A DNA stretch of 64,000 bases from Acinetobacter ursingii DSM 16037 = CIP 107286 (GCF_000368825.1 NZ_KB849719.1:62001-126000), one strand, 5' to 3'; counted from the first letter of the stretch, positions 35,762 through 45,026 are shown. Notes: generated from the sequence alone by a model not told the origin. Numbers and translations are program-made.

Positions 35762-36247
35762 TTACCACTGACGACGACGTTTGGTGTGAATATAACTGGC
35801 AATCAGAAAGCCCAGAAATACACCTACGCCCATGACTGCACCGCCGTACAAAAACATTTGCGCACTGCGTTCACTTTGTAAGACTTGAACTTGAACCAAC
35901 AGATTATCATTTTTGAGTTGTAACTCTTGATTCTGAGTTAAAGCATCCAGATTGGCTTGTTCCAGTTGTTTGAGTCGTCCTGCCTGATCTTTAACCAATG
36001 CCTTGATTTTGTTGTCCTGATCAGCTTTGGCTTTTGCAATTTGTTCGGCTGTTAACGGTTTGGTTTCTGCATTTGGGTCAGCAACAACAGCGCTATTGGC
36101 AGGCGCTGGTTTTGCAGTTGTGGTTGCAGTTGTCGTGGCGCTTGCTGCCACTGGTGTTGGAGCTGCTGCGTTGGGTACAGCTTCAACCGCCCATGCCGTT
36201 GAATATAATAGTGATAAACCAATAAGCACTTTGGAAATGGTTGACAT
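35762..36247 (-). CDS. Membrane-anchored coiled-coil protein of unknown function (161 aa)
   Basis: The N-terminus MSTISKVLIGLSLLYSTAWA is a signal peptide. An Ala/Thr-rich, low-complexity stretch follows (residues about 23-60), then a Lys/Gln-rich coiled coil (about 65-125, with LEQANLDALTQNQELQLKND). A C-terminal transmembrane helix (FLYGGAVMGVGVFLGFLIAS) ends in a basic KRRRQW that would face the cytoplasm. So it is predicted to hang in the periplasm from the inner membrane. The start at 36247 lies 4 bp past the YciI gene and gives the signal peptide; a longer in-frame start at 36364 does not. No function known. Confidence 0.75.
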   Translation of the reverse strand: MSTISKVLIGLSLLYSTAWAVEAVPNAAAPTPVAASATTTATTTAKPAPANSAVVADPNAETKPLTAEQIAKAKADQDNKIKALVKDQAGRLKQLEQANLDALTQNQELQLKNDNLLVQVQVLQSERSAQMFLYGGAVMGVGVFLGFLIASYIHTKRRRQW

Positions 36248-36251
36248 AATT

Positions 36252-36554
36252 TTACTCTTTCGGAAATGCTTTATTGAATGGTTTAACTTCAATGTTTGCA
36301 TAGATCCCTTCAAGCAGGAAAGGCTCATCTTTGAGCCATGTATCCAGTGCTTCGCGACTGTCAAAGTCTACAATAATAGTACTGCCATAAAAACCCGCTT
36401 GTGGATTGGTCGGATCTTTAGGCATTGCACCTGCCACAATCAGACGACCTTCATCATCCAGTTTTTGTAATCGTTCAAGATGTTGAGGGCGAACAGCTAA
36501 ACGTTTTTCTACAGTTCCGTCATTGTCGGTACAGGTGACTACAAATAATGGCAT
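36252..36554 (-). CDS. yciI: YciI-family protein
   Basis: A 100-residue ferredoxin-like-fold protein of the YCII family. It has the conserved N-terminal beta strand (MPLFVVTCTDNDGTVEKRL) followed by the His in VRPQHLERLQKLDDEG, and FDSREALDTWLKDEPFLLEG with the conserved Asp. The family has a His-Asp pair and is suspected to be a hydrolase or lyase, but E. coli YciI has no clear function. It is between yciB (32 bp upstream) and the coiled-coil gene. Confidence 0.92.
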   Translation of the reverse strand: MPLFVVTCTDNDGTVEKRLAVRPQHLERLQKLDDEGRLIVAGAMPKDPTNPQAGFYGSTIIVDFDSREALDTWLKDEPFLLEGIYANIEVKPFNKAFPKE

Positions 36555-36586
36555 AGGTCAATCTCAGAGTTTGATTTTAAAGCAAT

Positions 36587-37201
36587 TTAAGCATCAGGCG
36601 ATTTAAAGTATTTACGCAATACAACAAACTGAATAATGATAAAGGAAAACATGACGATCATGTCACCAAAAGCTGTAAATTCACCCCAATATTTGCCATG
36701 CATAAAAATAAAGGCAAAAAAGCAATGTAACAGCGACATCACCACAAACATGGCCGCCCAGGCAAAGTTTAAGTTTTTCCAGCCTTGTTCACTCAGTTCA
36801 AAAATCGGGCCAAATAAACGTTGAATCAGTGGTTTCTTATCTTTACTGAACATCGGTGAAAGTAAAAATGCCCCTGCAAAAATCAGATTTAAAATCACGG
36901 CTTTTAAACGGATATAGAAATCATCACTGAGCATCAAGGTAATACCGCCAAAAATGACGGTCATAAACAGCACAATCCATTGCTGTTTTTCCAGACGGAA
37001 CTTTTGAGTAATGAACAATCCACCATAAATAATCAACATGGAAATAATCAGACCCGTTGTCGCGACGAGAATATTATTGTTATCAACACCACCTGCTGAT
37101 CCAATCAATTGTAATAAGGGATGATGCGTATCTTTGGGATCAACGGTTTTGTATAAATAAAAGAAAATAATGAGGGGCACAAAGTCTAAAAGTGCTTTCA
37201 T
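36587..37201 (-). CDS. yciB: Inner-membrane-spanning protein YciB (septation protein A family)
   Basis: A 204-residue membrane protein with about five hydrophobic segments. It shows the family start MKALLDFVPLIIFFYLYK, a conserved ATTGLIISMLIIYGGLF and the block FGGITLMLSDDFYIRLKAVI, then the C-terminal NLNFAWAAMFVVMSLLHCFF. YciB links cell-envelope synthesis and division in E. coli, and its Shigella relative IspA was tied to septation. The start at 37201 follows from MKALLDF; a longer in-frame start at 37309 overlaps the divergent gene and is rejected. It heads the yciB-yciI-mnmC operon. Confidence 0.95.
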   Translation of the reverse strand: MKALLDFVPLIIFFYLYKTVDPKDTHHPLLQLIGSAGGVDNNNILVATTGLIISMLIIYGGLFITQKFRLEKQQWIVLFMTVIFGGITLMLSDDFYIRLKAVILNLIFAGAFLLSPMFSKDKKPLIQRLFGPIFELSEQGWKNLNFAWAAMFVVMSLLHCFFAFIFMHGKYWGEFTAFGDMIVMFSFIIIQFVVLRKYFKSPDA

Positions 37202-37245
37202 GTTAGAGTATCTAAACTGGATCAACGAAGTGGCATAGTATAAAG

Positions 37246-38097
37246 ATGCAAGGCATAGATTTACATACACACAGCAATATTTCTGATGGAACTTTGTCAC
37301 CAGATGCATTGGTCAAATCGGCAGTTGAATGTGGTATTCATACGCTGGCCTTGACTGATCACGACACGATGGATGGTGTAGAGCTCGTTAGAAAAACTGC
37401 TCAACAGTATGATATTCATATCATTTCTGGTGTTGAAGTCTCCAGTCAATGGTCACGCCCAGCCACGAAAAAGAGCTATGGGGTGCATATTGTCGCCTTA
37501 GATATGCAACAGCCAGAACCTTTACAAGATGCACTTAAGATACAAAAAAAGATTCGTGCAGAACGTGCCAAACAAATTTGCCATTTACTTAAAAGTTGTA
37601 TCGGACAGGATATTTATGAAGATGTGCTGACTTTGGTCGATGGAGAAGCAGATCGAATCACGCGAACGCATATTGCCAAAACCCTCGTGAACAAGGGCAT
37701 TGTTTCACGTCCGCAGCAGGCTTTTGATCGGTTTTTAAAAGAAGGTAAACGCGCTTTTGTGAAGTTTGATGGTTTGAGTCTACAAGAGACTATTCAGATC
37801 ATTCATCAGAGTGAAGGATATGCTGTATTGGCGCATCCGACGCGCTATGATTTATCGGCGACCAATGTCCGTTACTTGATCGAGCTATTTGCAGAACTCA
37901 AAGGTGATGCGGTGGAATTACCATCGAGTGGTGAGCCCTTATCTACTCGTCAAATGGTCGATCGAATGATCGAACAGTTGGAATTAAAAGTTTCAATTGG
38001 CAGTGATTTTCATGGCGATAATATGCCGTGGATTAAACTTGGGCATACACCTGTGCCTAAAGCGGATCAACAGGGGATTTGGAATGTGTTTAGATAA
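37246..38097 (+). CDS. rnm: RNase AM, PHP-domain 5'-3' exoribonuclease (YciV)
   Basis: A 283-residue PHP-domain metallophosphoesterase. The metal-binding residues are in the N-terminal MQGIDLHTHSNISDGTL, ALTDHDTMDGVELV, GVEVSSQW and the C-terminal SIGSDFHGDNMPW. RNase AM (YciV, earlier TrpH) trims 5' ends of 5S, 16S and 23S rRNA and hydrolyses 3',5'-bisphosphates. It is divergent from yciB across only 44 bp, so their promoters overlap, and the neighbourhood resembles the yci region of E. coli. Confidence 0.93.
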   Translation: MQGIDLHTHSNISDGTLSPDALVKSAVECGIHTLALTDHDTMDGVELVRKTAQQYDIHIISGVEVSSQWSRPATKKSYGVHIVALDMQQPEPLQDALKIQKKIRAERAKQICHLLKSCIGQDIYEDVLTLVDGEADRITRTHIAKTLVNKGIVSRPQQAFDRFLKEGKRAFVKFDGLSLQETIQIIHQSEGYAVLAHPTRYDLSATNVRYLIELFAELKGDAVELPSSGEPLSTRQMVDRMIEQLELKVSIGSDFHGDNMPWIKLGHTPVPKADQQGIWNVFR

Positions 38098-38101
38098 AAG
38101 T

Positions 38102-39019
38102 TTAATTGGTTTTATCGTCATACCACGGATATTGATATTGAAAGTAATGGCTTAAGTATTCTAAGAAGAATTGGATTTTGGGTGGAACAAGTTTTCGATT
38201 TGGCCATACAGCATAAATCGAAGTAGATTCGACGGGATAATTGTGAAGGATCTGAACAAGTCTACCTGAGGCTAAATCATCAGCGATATGCCAGATCGAA
38301 TGATTGGATATGCCTAATCCAGATAAGGATGCCTGTCTGATTGCTTCACCAGAGTTCGTTGTAAAATATCCATTGACACGGATAGTTTGATATTCAGCAT
38401 TTTCATCAAGCAAATACCAATGATCAGTTAAACCATTTTCATGCTGTTGTAACAGACATCGGTGCAATGTCAATTCAGATGGGGTCTGAGGACAACCATA
38501 TTTTTGCAGATAATCTGGAGATGCACACAATAAGCGTTTATTTAAAGTTAACGGTTTTGCAATTAAGCTCGAATCTCTCAACTGACCAATTCTAATCGCC
38601 AAATCCATACCATATTTGATGAGATCAATATTTTGGTCATTTAAATCCAGATAAATTTTTAGCTCAGGATGCAAAAGAGAAAAATCAGCAATAACGGCCG
38701 TTAAAATTTTCGTTCCAAAGGTTGAAGATGTTGTAATTCTGAGTGTTCCATTGAGAGTATGGTCTTTGACTTTTAACGACTGTTGTACATTTAAAAAATC
38801 AGAAATCCAAGGACGACCGTGCTCAATAAGTATTTTTCCTTCTTCCGTCAGGTTTAATTTTCTTGTGCTTCGGTGAAATAAACGTAACTGTAGATTGTTT
38901 TCTAATCGCTGAATCCTTTGGCTGGCAACAGATGCCGAAATATTGACTTCTTGTGCAGCTTTACTGATAGAGCCCAGATCTGCAACCCGAATAAAAAATT
39001 GAAAATCTTCTGTATTCAT
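38102..39019 (-). CDS. LysR-family transcriptional regulator
   Basis: A 305-residue LysR regulator with a typical N-terminal HTH (MNTEDFQFFIRVADLGSIS, KAAQEVNISASVASQRIQRL, FHRSTRKLNLTEEGKILIE) and a substrate-binding domain (LNGTLRITTSSTFGTKILTA). The subgroup with SVASQRIQRLENNLQ is common in proteobacteria as a local regulator. It is divergent from an aldo/keto reductase 105 bp away, a likely target. I start at the ATG at 39019; an upstream in-frame TTG is less likely. The effector is unknown. Confidence 0.92.
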   Translation of the reverse strand: MNTEDFQFFIRVADLGSISKAAQEVNISASVASQRIQRLENNLQLRLFHRSTRKLNLTEEGKILIEHGRPWISDFLNVQQSLKVKDHTLNGTLRITTSSTFGTKILTAVIADFSLLHPELKIYLDLNDQNIDLIKYGMDLAIRIGQLRDSSLIAKPLTLNKRLLCASPDYLQKYGCPQTPSELTLHRCLLQQHENGLTDHWYLLDENAEYQTIRVNGYFTTNSGEAIRQASLSGLGISNHSIWHIADDLASGRLVQILHNYPVESTSIYAVWPNRKLVPPKIQFFLEYLSHYFQYQYPWYDDKTN

Positions 39020-39124
39020 GATCAATAAAATCAGAAAAGTATTTTCTCATTATCATGGTTTTTTTGAAAATGTCATTGCGCTATTGTGAATTTAACAAGA
39101 TAAAACACGAAGCTGGAGTGAGTA

Positions 39125-40177
39125 ATGAATTATCATTTTTTAGGAAACTCAGGTTTAAAAGTCTCTGAGCTTGGTTTTGGTGCAGGGACTTTAGGCGGCA
39201 AAGGTCAACTTTTTTCTGCTTGGGGACAACCGAGTCAAACCGAAGCCAATCGTATGATCCAAATGTGTCTGGATGCTGGAATTAATTTTTTTGATACTGC
39301 TGATGTCTATTCCGATGGCGAGTCTGAGACAATGTTGGGCAAGGCTTTAGCCTCAGATAGAAAAGACACGATTATTTCTACTAAAATCGGTATTCGAAGC
39401 TCAGATGGGGTAAATGCGGCAGGTTTTAGCCGCAACTATTTGCAATATGCCGTAGAGCAGTCTTTAAAGCGCTTGGGTACAGATTATATTGATGTGTTGC
39501 AACTCCATCAGTTTGATAGCTTTACTTCATTGCATCAACTGATGAAAACACTGGATGAATTGGTTCGAAGTGGAAAAGTACGTTATATCGGCGTTTCAAA
39601 TTTTTCAGGTTGGCAATTAATGAAGGCACAAGCGATTGCCGACCATTATGGTTATGAAAAGTTTGTGGTCAATCAGGTTTACTACTCATTGATCGGTCGG
39701 GATTATGAATGGGAGTTAATGCCTTTAAATGATGATCAACAAATTGCTGCTGTGGTCTGGAGTCCATTAGGCTGGGGGCGTTTGACAGGAAAATTTGATC
39801 GACAACATCCGATCCCTGCTGAAAGTCGTTTGCATGATACTGCCCAATTTGCTCCTCCTGTCAACGAAGATCATTTATACCAAGTGATTGATGCTTTGAA
39901 AGAAATTTCGGAAGAAACAGGCTATACCATTCCTCAAATTTCTTTACAGTGGTTATTACAAAGACCCACTGTGGCGAGTGTGCTGATTGGCGCTCGAAAT
40001 GAAACACAACTTCAAGATAATCTAAAGGCCAAAGATATTTATTTATCGCATGAACATGTTGAAAAATTGAATCAAGCGAGTGCGATTTATCCAGCTTATC
40101 CTTATTATCCGTACTGGAATGGACAATTTACAGAGCGCTTTAAATCAATCGTTGACTCTCAATTTATTCGTCACTGA
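39125..40177 (+). CDS. Aldo/keto reductase
   Basis: A 350-residue TIM-barrel NADPH-dependent oxidoreductase of the AKR superfamily. The catalytic tetrad is visible: Asp and Tyr in NFFDTADVYSDGESETML, Lys in TIISTKIGI and His in DVLQLHQFDSF. The cofactor-binding loop near the C-terminus (PTVASVLIGARNETQLQDNL) is also present. The N-terminal MNYHFLGNSGLKVSELGFGA is standard. It is likely regulated by the divergent LysR protein. The substrate is not predictable. Confidence 0.92.
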   Translation: MNYHFLGNSGLKVSELGFGAGTLGGKGQLFSAWGQPSQTEANRMIQMCLDAGINFFDTADVYSDGESETMLGKALASDRKDTIISTKIGIRSSDGVNAAGFSRNYLQYAVEQSLKRLGTDYIDVLQLHQFDSFTSLHQLMKTLDELVRSGKVRYIGVSNFSGWQLMKAQAIADHYGYEKFVVNQVYYSLIGRDYEWELMPLNDDQQIAAVVWSPLGWGRLTGKFDRQHPIPAESRLHDTAQFAPPVNEDHLYQVIDALKEISEETGYTIPQISLQWLLQRPTVASVLIGARNETQLQDNLKAKDIYLSHEHVEKLNQASAIYPAYPYYPYWNGQFTERFKSIVDSQFIRH

Positions 40178-40231
40178 TCTAAAGCATTTTCTATAAGATC
40201 TATGCGTGAGATTATAAGAGCAGGCTAGAGG

Positions 40232-41143
40232 TTATAACAAATTATGATCTTGTGCTTGAATAGGCGGTGGGGTTGGTCTGCCTAAAGTTCCTAATAACTC
40301 AATTTCGATGAGCCGCACCATCGAGTCGAGTGGAAGGTCATTACTTTGTGTGCCAAAGGGTTCTTCAATTTCAGAACTTAAAGCATCCAGCCCTAAAAAA
40401 GTATAGGTTAAAATCCCGACCAGTAATGGCGTCCCTAAACCCAGAATAGGCCCCACGCTAAAAGGCAACATAAAACAGAAAAAGAACACGGTACGATTCA
40501 GCAAAACCGAGTAAGCAAAAGGAATAGGAGTGTTGGCAATACGGTCGCAACCGGTCTGTACTAGACTGAGTTCGGTGACATAGCGATTTAACTGCGTGTA
40601 AATAATGTCACTGATCTCACCTTCTTTGAGCGATTGCATTAACTCCCATTGAATCAGGCTTAAAGTGTATTGTGGTGCATTATGTTGTTGATAGAGCTGA
40701 GTCAGGGCTTGTTGACTCATTCCTGTGGTTTCTGTCAGCTCAGTCGGATGTGCTGTTTGATGACGCAGGCGATCACGAAGTGTATTGGCAAAAACAATCA
40801 CATGTTGTATGACTTTTTCACGACGACCTTGTGGCAAAATACGACAGTCCCGATCAAAATGACGCGCATTGGCGATCAAGGCTCCCCAGAGTTTACGGCC
40901 TTCCCACCAGCGATCATAACAGGCACTATTTTTAAAGCCTAAAAAAATGGAAAGTACGACCCCAATGAGGGTAAAACCGACAAGGGGAAGTTCTGGGAAA
41001 TGATAAATCTGAGTATATTCAAGCCCACCGACAATCGCAGAGAGCAGCATCACCACGCCGAGAGCAGGTAAAATTTTGGGTAAAATCGTTCCGCGCCAAG
41101 AAAACAGTAACTTTATGAGATCGGTTTGGTCGCGTACAATCAT
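40232..41143 (-). CDS. Bestrophin-like anion channel (YneE family)
   Basis: A 303-residue membrane protein. It has a conserved RGTILPKILPALGVVMLL, TLIGVVLSIFLGFKNSACYDRWWEGRKLWGAL split around the SACYDRWWEGRK core (the bestrophin neck-associated motif) and a C-terminal PILGLGTPLLVGILTYTF, then GLDALSSEIEEPFGTQSNDLPLD split into GLDALSSEIEEPFG and the PLD end that matches the family. Bacterial bestrophins form pentameric ion channels. The ion selectivity is unknown here. The gene appears monocistronic. Confidence 0.9.
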   Translation of the reverse strand: MIVRDQTDLIKLLFSWRGTILPKILPALGVVMLLSAIVGGLEYTQIYHFPELPLVGFTLIGVVLSIFLGFKNSACYDRWWEGRKLWGALIANARHFDRDCRILPQGRREKVIQHVIVFANTLRDRLRHQTAHPTELTETTGMSQQALTQLYQQHNAPQYTLSLIQWELMQSLKEGEISDIIYTQLNRYVTELSLVQTGCDRIANTPIPFAYSVLLNRTVFFFCFMLPFSVGPILGLGTPLLVGILTYTFLGLDALSSEIEEPFGTQSNDLPLDSMVRLIEIELLGTLGRPTPPPIQAQDHNLL

Positions 41144-41217
41144 GATTCAACGGGCAAGGATTTTTTTATGATCTTTACCAGTTGATCAGGCTTTGTCAAT
41201 ACAATTGCAACATGATT

Positions 41218-41919
41218 TTATAAATTGAGCAGTCGCTGTTCAGCAAATGAAAAAGTTGCCTGTTTAGCCACAATAATATGATCAATCAACTTGATCTCGA
41301 CACATTCACAAGCCTGTTTTAACTGTTGGGTCATTTCAATATCTTCGACCGAAGGCTGTACTTCACCAAAGGGATGGTTATGTGCAATCACGATAAAACT
41401 AGCATGTTGTTGAATGGCATAACGCAAGGTTTGTTTGATTGAAACACTGCAAAAATTGGTAGAGCCAAAAAACAGTTTCTTGAAATGTAACTTGCGTAAC
41501 TGACTGTCCAGACACAGGACAGCAAATACTTCCTGCGTTTCACCTTGTAACTCATAACATAAATAATCGAGTACCAGTTGAGATGAATCCAGATTTAAAT
41601 GATCTTGATGAAAATGATTATTCAAATAACGCCTGCCTAACTCCTTGACTGCCATTAATTGTGAATATTTGGTCGCGCCCATTCCATGAAACTGACACAG
41701 CTCTTCCTGTGAAGCGTCAAATACAGGATTAAGTCCCCCAAAATGCTGAATCAGGAGTCTAGCCAGTTCAACCGCAGAATGCTGTCTGGAGCCTGAACGT
41801 AAGAAAATCGCCAGTAATTCTGCATCTGATAAACTGCTTGCGCCTTGTTCTAGCAGGCGTTCACGTGGGCGTTCTTGTTGTGGCCACGCTTTGATCGATT
41901 GTTTAATAGAATGATTCAT
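41218..41919 (-). CDS. radC: RadC-family JAMM-domain protein
   Basis: A 233-residue protein with an N-terminal helix-hairpin-helix part (WPQQERPRERLLEQGASSLS, DAELLAIFLRSG) and a C-terminal JAMM/MPN+ metalloprotease-like domain with the zinc motif HNHPFGEVQPSVED. Despite the name, a role of RadC in DNA repair is not firmly established. The start at 41919 follows from MNHSIKQSIKAW; four more residues are possible upstream. It is divergent from coaBC, as in E. coli, where radC also lies next to dfp/coaBC. Confidence 0.94.
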   Translation of the reverse strand: MNHSIKQSIKAWPQQERPRERLLEQGASSLSDAELLAIFLRSGSRQHSAVELARLLIQHFGGLNPVFDASQEELCQFHGMGATKYSQLMAVKELGRRYLNNHFHQDHLNLDSSQLVLDYLCYELQGETQEVFAVLCLDSQLRKLHFKKLFFGSTNFCSVSIKQTLRYAIQQHASFIVIAHNHPFGEVQPSVEDIEMTQQLKQACECVEIKLIDHIIVAKQATFSFAEQRLLNL

Positions 41920-42032
41920 TATAAATATCACTTATTGCCATTATTTTAATTCTGATTTCATAGCCAATCACTTGGGTATGCGCGTATTTAATGCTATTGT
42001 GAGCGCCACTGCAACATAAAGGTAAGCTGTTT

Positions 42033-43289
42033 GTGAGCTTTGATTTAAGTGTTATTCCTCATAAAAACATCATCCTAGCGGTTACTGGCGGCATAGCAGC
42101 CTACAAAAGTGCGATTATCGTTCGTCGGCTAAAAGATTATGGATTTAATGTGCGTGTGGTGATGACCCACGGCGCACAAGCATTTATTACCCCCTTAACT
42201 TTTCAGGCACTTTCAGGTAATCCTGTACATACCGAATTACTAGATCCTGAAGCAGAAGCGGGCATGGGGCATATCGAGTTGGCGCGTTGGGCCGACTTGG
42301 TTTTGGTTGCGCCAGCAAGCTGCGATACTTTGGCAAAATTTGCGCACGGTTTAGCAGACGATTTACTCAGTACCTTGTATTTGGCGACTAAAGCGCCTAT
42401 TTGGGTCGCGCCTGCCATGAATCAGCAAATGTGGGCAGCAAAAGCCACACAGCGCAATTTACAAACATTGGTGGAAGATGGCATTCATGTGATCATGCCT
42501 GATGCAGGTTCGCAAGCTTGTGGGGATGTTGGTCTGGGGCGTATGCCTGAACCTGAACAATTGGCTTATCAGGTGCGCGAATATTTTCATAAAGCCCAAC
42601 GTGCCATCGCAGAAAAATTTGGATTATTGGCAGGTAAGCATGTGGTGGTGACCGCAGGGCCTACACGTGAAGCGATTGATCCTGTGCGTTATATTTCCAA
42701 TCATAGTACGGGTAAGATGGGCTTTTCTCTAGCCGCAGCGTGTTATGCAGCAGGTGCGAAGGTGACTTTAATTGCAGGCCCTGTAACGCTGGATACGCCA
42801 AATGGTGTGCAACGTGTCAATGTTGCTTCAGCTGTGCAAATGCTGGATGCGAGTATGCAAACGCTAGATGAAGGCTGTGATATTTTTATCGCAACGGCAG
42901 CAGTGGCAGATTACCGCGTTGCTCAAGTGGCAGATCAAAAAATTAAAAAAGCAGGCGATGAGTTAGCAGTTTCTCTGATTAAAAATCCAGATATTGTTGC
43001 GACCATTGCACAGCAACAACAGCGCCCATTTATGGTGGGTTTTGCCGCAGAAACGCAAAATGTTGAAGAATATGCAGCAGGCAAACTAGTGGCGAAAAAA
43101 CTGGATATGATCGCTTGTAACGATGTCTCACGTAAAGATATTGGCTTTGCTTCAGATGAAAATGCCATGACGGTATTTTTTGCACAAAGTTATCATATGA
43201 AGAAACGTGAGCTAGAAAAAGCCTCTAAACAGGAAATTTCGCAGCAATTGGTCGAAGCCATTGCTGATGCTTTAAAACGCAAAATTTAA
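42033..43289 (+). CDS. coaBC: Bifunctional phosphopantothenoylcysteine decarboxylase/synthetase
   Basis: CoaBC carries out two steps of coenzyme A synthesis: CTP-dependent joining of phosphopantothenate to cysteine, then FMN-dependent decarboxylation. In the 418-residue protein the N-terminal CoaC part (IILAVTGGIAAYKSAIIVRR, PAMNQQMW, GSQACGDVGLGRM with the active-site Cys) is followed from about residue 205 by the CoaB part (HVVVTAGPTREAIDPVRYIS, NHSTGKMGFSLA, KNPDIVATI, VGFAAETQNVEEYA). It starts with GTG at 42033. It is divergent from radC. Confidence 0.96.
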   Translation: MSFDLSVIPHKNIILAVTGGIAAYKSAIIVRRLKDYGFNVRVVMTHGAQAFITPLTFQALSGNPVHTELLDPEAEAGMGHIELARWADLVLVAPASCDTLAKFAHGLADDLLSTLYLATKAPIWVAPAMNQQMWAAKATQRNLQTLVEDGIHVIMPDAGSQACGDVGLGRMPEPEQLAYQVREYFHKAQRAIAEKFGLLAGKHVVVTAGPTREAIDPVRYISNHSTGKMGFSLAAACYAAGAKVTLIAGPVTLDTPNGVQRVNVASAVQMLDASMQTLDEGCDIFIATAAVADYRVAQVADQKIKKAGDELAVSLIKNPDIVATIAQQQQRPFMVGFAAETQNVEEYAAGKLVAKKLDMIACNDVSRKDIGFASDENAMTVFFAQSYHMKKRELEKASKQEISQQLVEAIADALKRKI

Positions 43290-43408
43290 ATCGCCTGTGT
43301 TTATGCAGCTAAATTTAAGACAAAGCTCCAACAAAAGGCGCTTTTTCTTTTTTTGAAACTTGGTTATGTTTGAGCAGTCAAATGATTGACTAAACAGGGA
43401 ATGCACCG

Positions 43409-43795
43409 ATGAAGACAGTATGGTTCAGTGCATTGTTTCTAAGTTGTTTTGGATTGAGCCACCTTGCGACGGCAGCCACTTTACATGACAACATGGTAAC
43501 AATTGCAACTGCTTATGCAGATTTTAATAAATCGACTAATGCCAACGATGCCAGTTCTGCGCTGACAAAAATGCGAATGGCTGCGCTTGATTCTAAAACA
43601 TCGAAACCCAATAAATTAAAAAATCAGCCAGATCATAGCGCTGATGTTAAAGCCTATCAGGCTGGACTTGATCAATTGGTCGCTGAAATTGATAAGACGT
43701 CTGGATTGGTCAAAGCCAATCAATTGGCTCAGGCGAAAGTAGAAGGCAAAAACCTGCTTAATATTCGCAATGAAAATCATAAAAAATTTAAATAA
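43409..43795 (+). CDS. cybC: Periplasmic cytochrome b562 family protein
   Basis: A 128-residue protein with signal peptide (MKTVWFSALFLSCFGLSHLA, TA-AT) and a four-helix bundle collinear with E. coli cytochrome b562 (also 128 residues). The heme-ligand Met is in the first helix (LHDNMVTIATAY) and the ligand His in the last (RNENHKKFK); the ALTKMRMAALDSKTSKP block is nearly identical to the family. It is a soluble periplasmic b-type cytochrome of unknown redox partner. An AGGG lies about 10 bases before the ATG, and it is 119 bp after coaBC. Confidence 0.9.
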   Translation: MKTVWFSALFLSCFGLSHLATAATLHDNMVTIATAYADFNKSTNANDASSALTKMRMAALDSKTSKPNKLKNQPDHSADVKAYQAGLDQLVAEIDKTSGLVKANQLAQAKVEGKNLLNIRNENHKKFK

Positions 43796-43820
43796 AGCCT
43801 GACCGAATATTAGGCATAAA

Positions 43821-43845
43821 AAAACCACCAAACGGTGGTTTTCTA
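43821..43845. terminator. Terminator between cybC and secB
   Basis: AAAACCACC (43821-43829) and GGTGGTTTT (43834-43842), a 9-bp stem with an AAAC loop. Being between convergent genes it can stop transcription from both. Confidence 0.9.
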
Positions 43846-43854
43846 TTTGGGCAA

Positions 43855-44313
43855 TTAAGCCTGACCTTCAGCAACGGTTGCCTGAGCACGTTGCATATTG
43901 GCTTCAAATTCAGCATCAAAGTTGATAGGAGTCAACAGTAATTGAGGGAAACTGCCTTTTGTCACCATATCATTGACTGCTTCACGCAAGAACGGGAACA
44001 GAATGTTCGGGCAGTAAGCACCTAGAATGTATGGAAGGCGTTCTTCTTCAATATTTTCAATCAGGAAAATACCTGCTTGAGTGACATCTACAATAAACGC
44101 TGTCTCGCCATCATTATTGGCCTGAACCACTACTTTTAATGACACTTCAAAATGCGTTGGATCAACTTTTTCAGCAGCAGATGAAAGGTTGATATTCAAC
44201 TCTGGTTGCCATTGTTTAGTAAAAACTTGCGCCCCAGGAACTTCAAATGAAATGTCTTTGGTATAAAGACGTTCTAAAGCGAGTTGTGGTTGAGTTTGTT
44301 GTTCTTCACTCAT
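43855..44313 (-). CDS. secB: Protein-export chaperone SecB
   Basis: A 152-residue tetrameric cytosolic chaperone that keeps precursor proteins unfolded and hands them to SecA. The sequence has the family segments [57 protein letters not shown] and [20 protein letters not shown], then the C-terminal [17 protein letters not shown]. It is the last gene of yibN-grxC-secB, the order also found in E. coli. Confidence 0.98.
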   Translation of the reverse strand: MSEEQQTQPQLALERLYTKDISFEVPGAQVFTKQWQPELNINLSSAAEKVDPTHFEVSLKVVVQANNDGETAFIVDVTQAGIFLIENIEEERLPYILGAYCPNILFPFLREAVNDMVTKGSFPQLLLTPINFDAEFEANMQRAQATVAEGQA

Positions 44314-44341
44314 TCTTTTTTCCTTTACAATTTAAGCGAGT

Positions 44342-44599
44342 TTAGGCCAGTAACGGGTCGAGTTTACCATCACGCTCTAAAGCATAAAGCTGGTCAAAAC
44401 CACCAATAAACTGATCATTAATAAAAATTTGAGGCACAGTGCGATGATTGGTGCGTTGCATCAATTCAACACGTACTTCTGGTGCTTCATTGGATAAATT
44501 AATTTCTTTATACTCAACGCCTTTACGCTCAAGAAGCTGTTTTGCACGCACACAATACGGACACATTGTGGTCGAGTAAATCGTGATATTTGCAGACAT
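44342..44599 (-). CDS. grxC: Glutaredoxin 3
   Basis: An 85-residue monothiol/dithiol glutaredoxin with the active site TTMCPYCVRAKQLL (Cys13, Cys16), the TVPQIFIND cis-proline segment and the GSH-binding GGFDQLYAL. It reduces disulfides and glutathione-mixed disulfides with GSH and may also donate electrons to ribonucleotide reductase or CysH. It lies 28 bp upstream of secB and 10 bp downstream of the rhodanese-like gene. Confidence 0.97.
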   Translation of the reverse strand: MSANITIYSTTMCPYCVRAKQLLERKGVEYKEINLSNEAPEVRVELMQRTNHRTVPQIFINDQFIGGFDQLYALERDGKLDPLLA

Positions 44600-44609
44600 A
44601 AAGTTCTCC

Positions 44610-45026
44610 TTAAGCTTTGGTTTTGCTTTTCACCAGTGGCAGGTTTTGTGCTTTCCAGTTACTAATTCCGCCATCAAGACGATAACTGTCAGCATGACCA
44701 ACTTTTTGCAGGGCACTACCTGCAACCTGACCTAAATTACAAATGAACACCAATGGGCGGTCACTTGATTTTAACTCATCAATATGGCTAGTCAGTTGGC
44801 TGTATGGAATGTTACGACTACCGCTGATATGACCTTCACGAAAATCACCCGCATCACGTAGATCAATCAGTTGAGCATTTTTCGCTTTAACTAAAATACC
44901 AAGTGATTGTGGGGAAATCTTACGACCATTACGTTGCCCTTCAAACACAAAGAACAGCACAATTAAAACAGCCAAGATTCCAAACAAAAAGGGGTGATTC
45001 CCCATAAACTCTAACCAGCGTTCCAC
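44610..45026 (-). CDS. yibN: Membrane-anchored rhodanese-like protein (YibN)
   Basis: A 138-residue protein with an N-terminal transmembrane helix (FLFGILAVLIVLFFVFEG) and a cytoplasmic rhodanese domain. AQLIDLRDAGDFREGHISGS is the CH2A-like motif, and the catalytic Cys is in PLVFICNLGQVAGSAL. In E. coli yibN precedes grxC and secB; YibN has lately been connected to the membrane protein insertion machinery, which I cite from memory. It starts the three-gene operon. Confidence 0.93.
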   Translation of the reverse strand: MERWLEFMGNHPFLFGILAVLIVLFFVFEGQRNGRKISPQSLGILVKAKNAQLIDLRDAGDFREGHISGSRNIPYSQLTSHIDELKSSDRPLVFICNLGQVAGSALQKVGHADSYRLDGGISNWKAQNLPLVKSKTKA

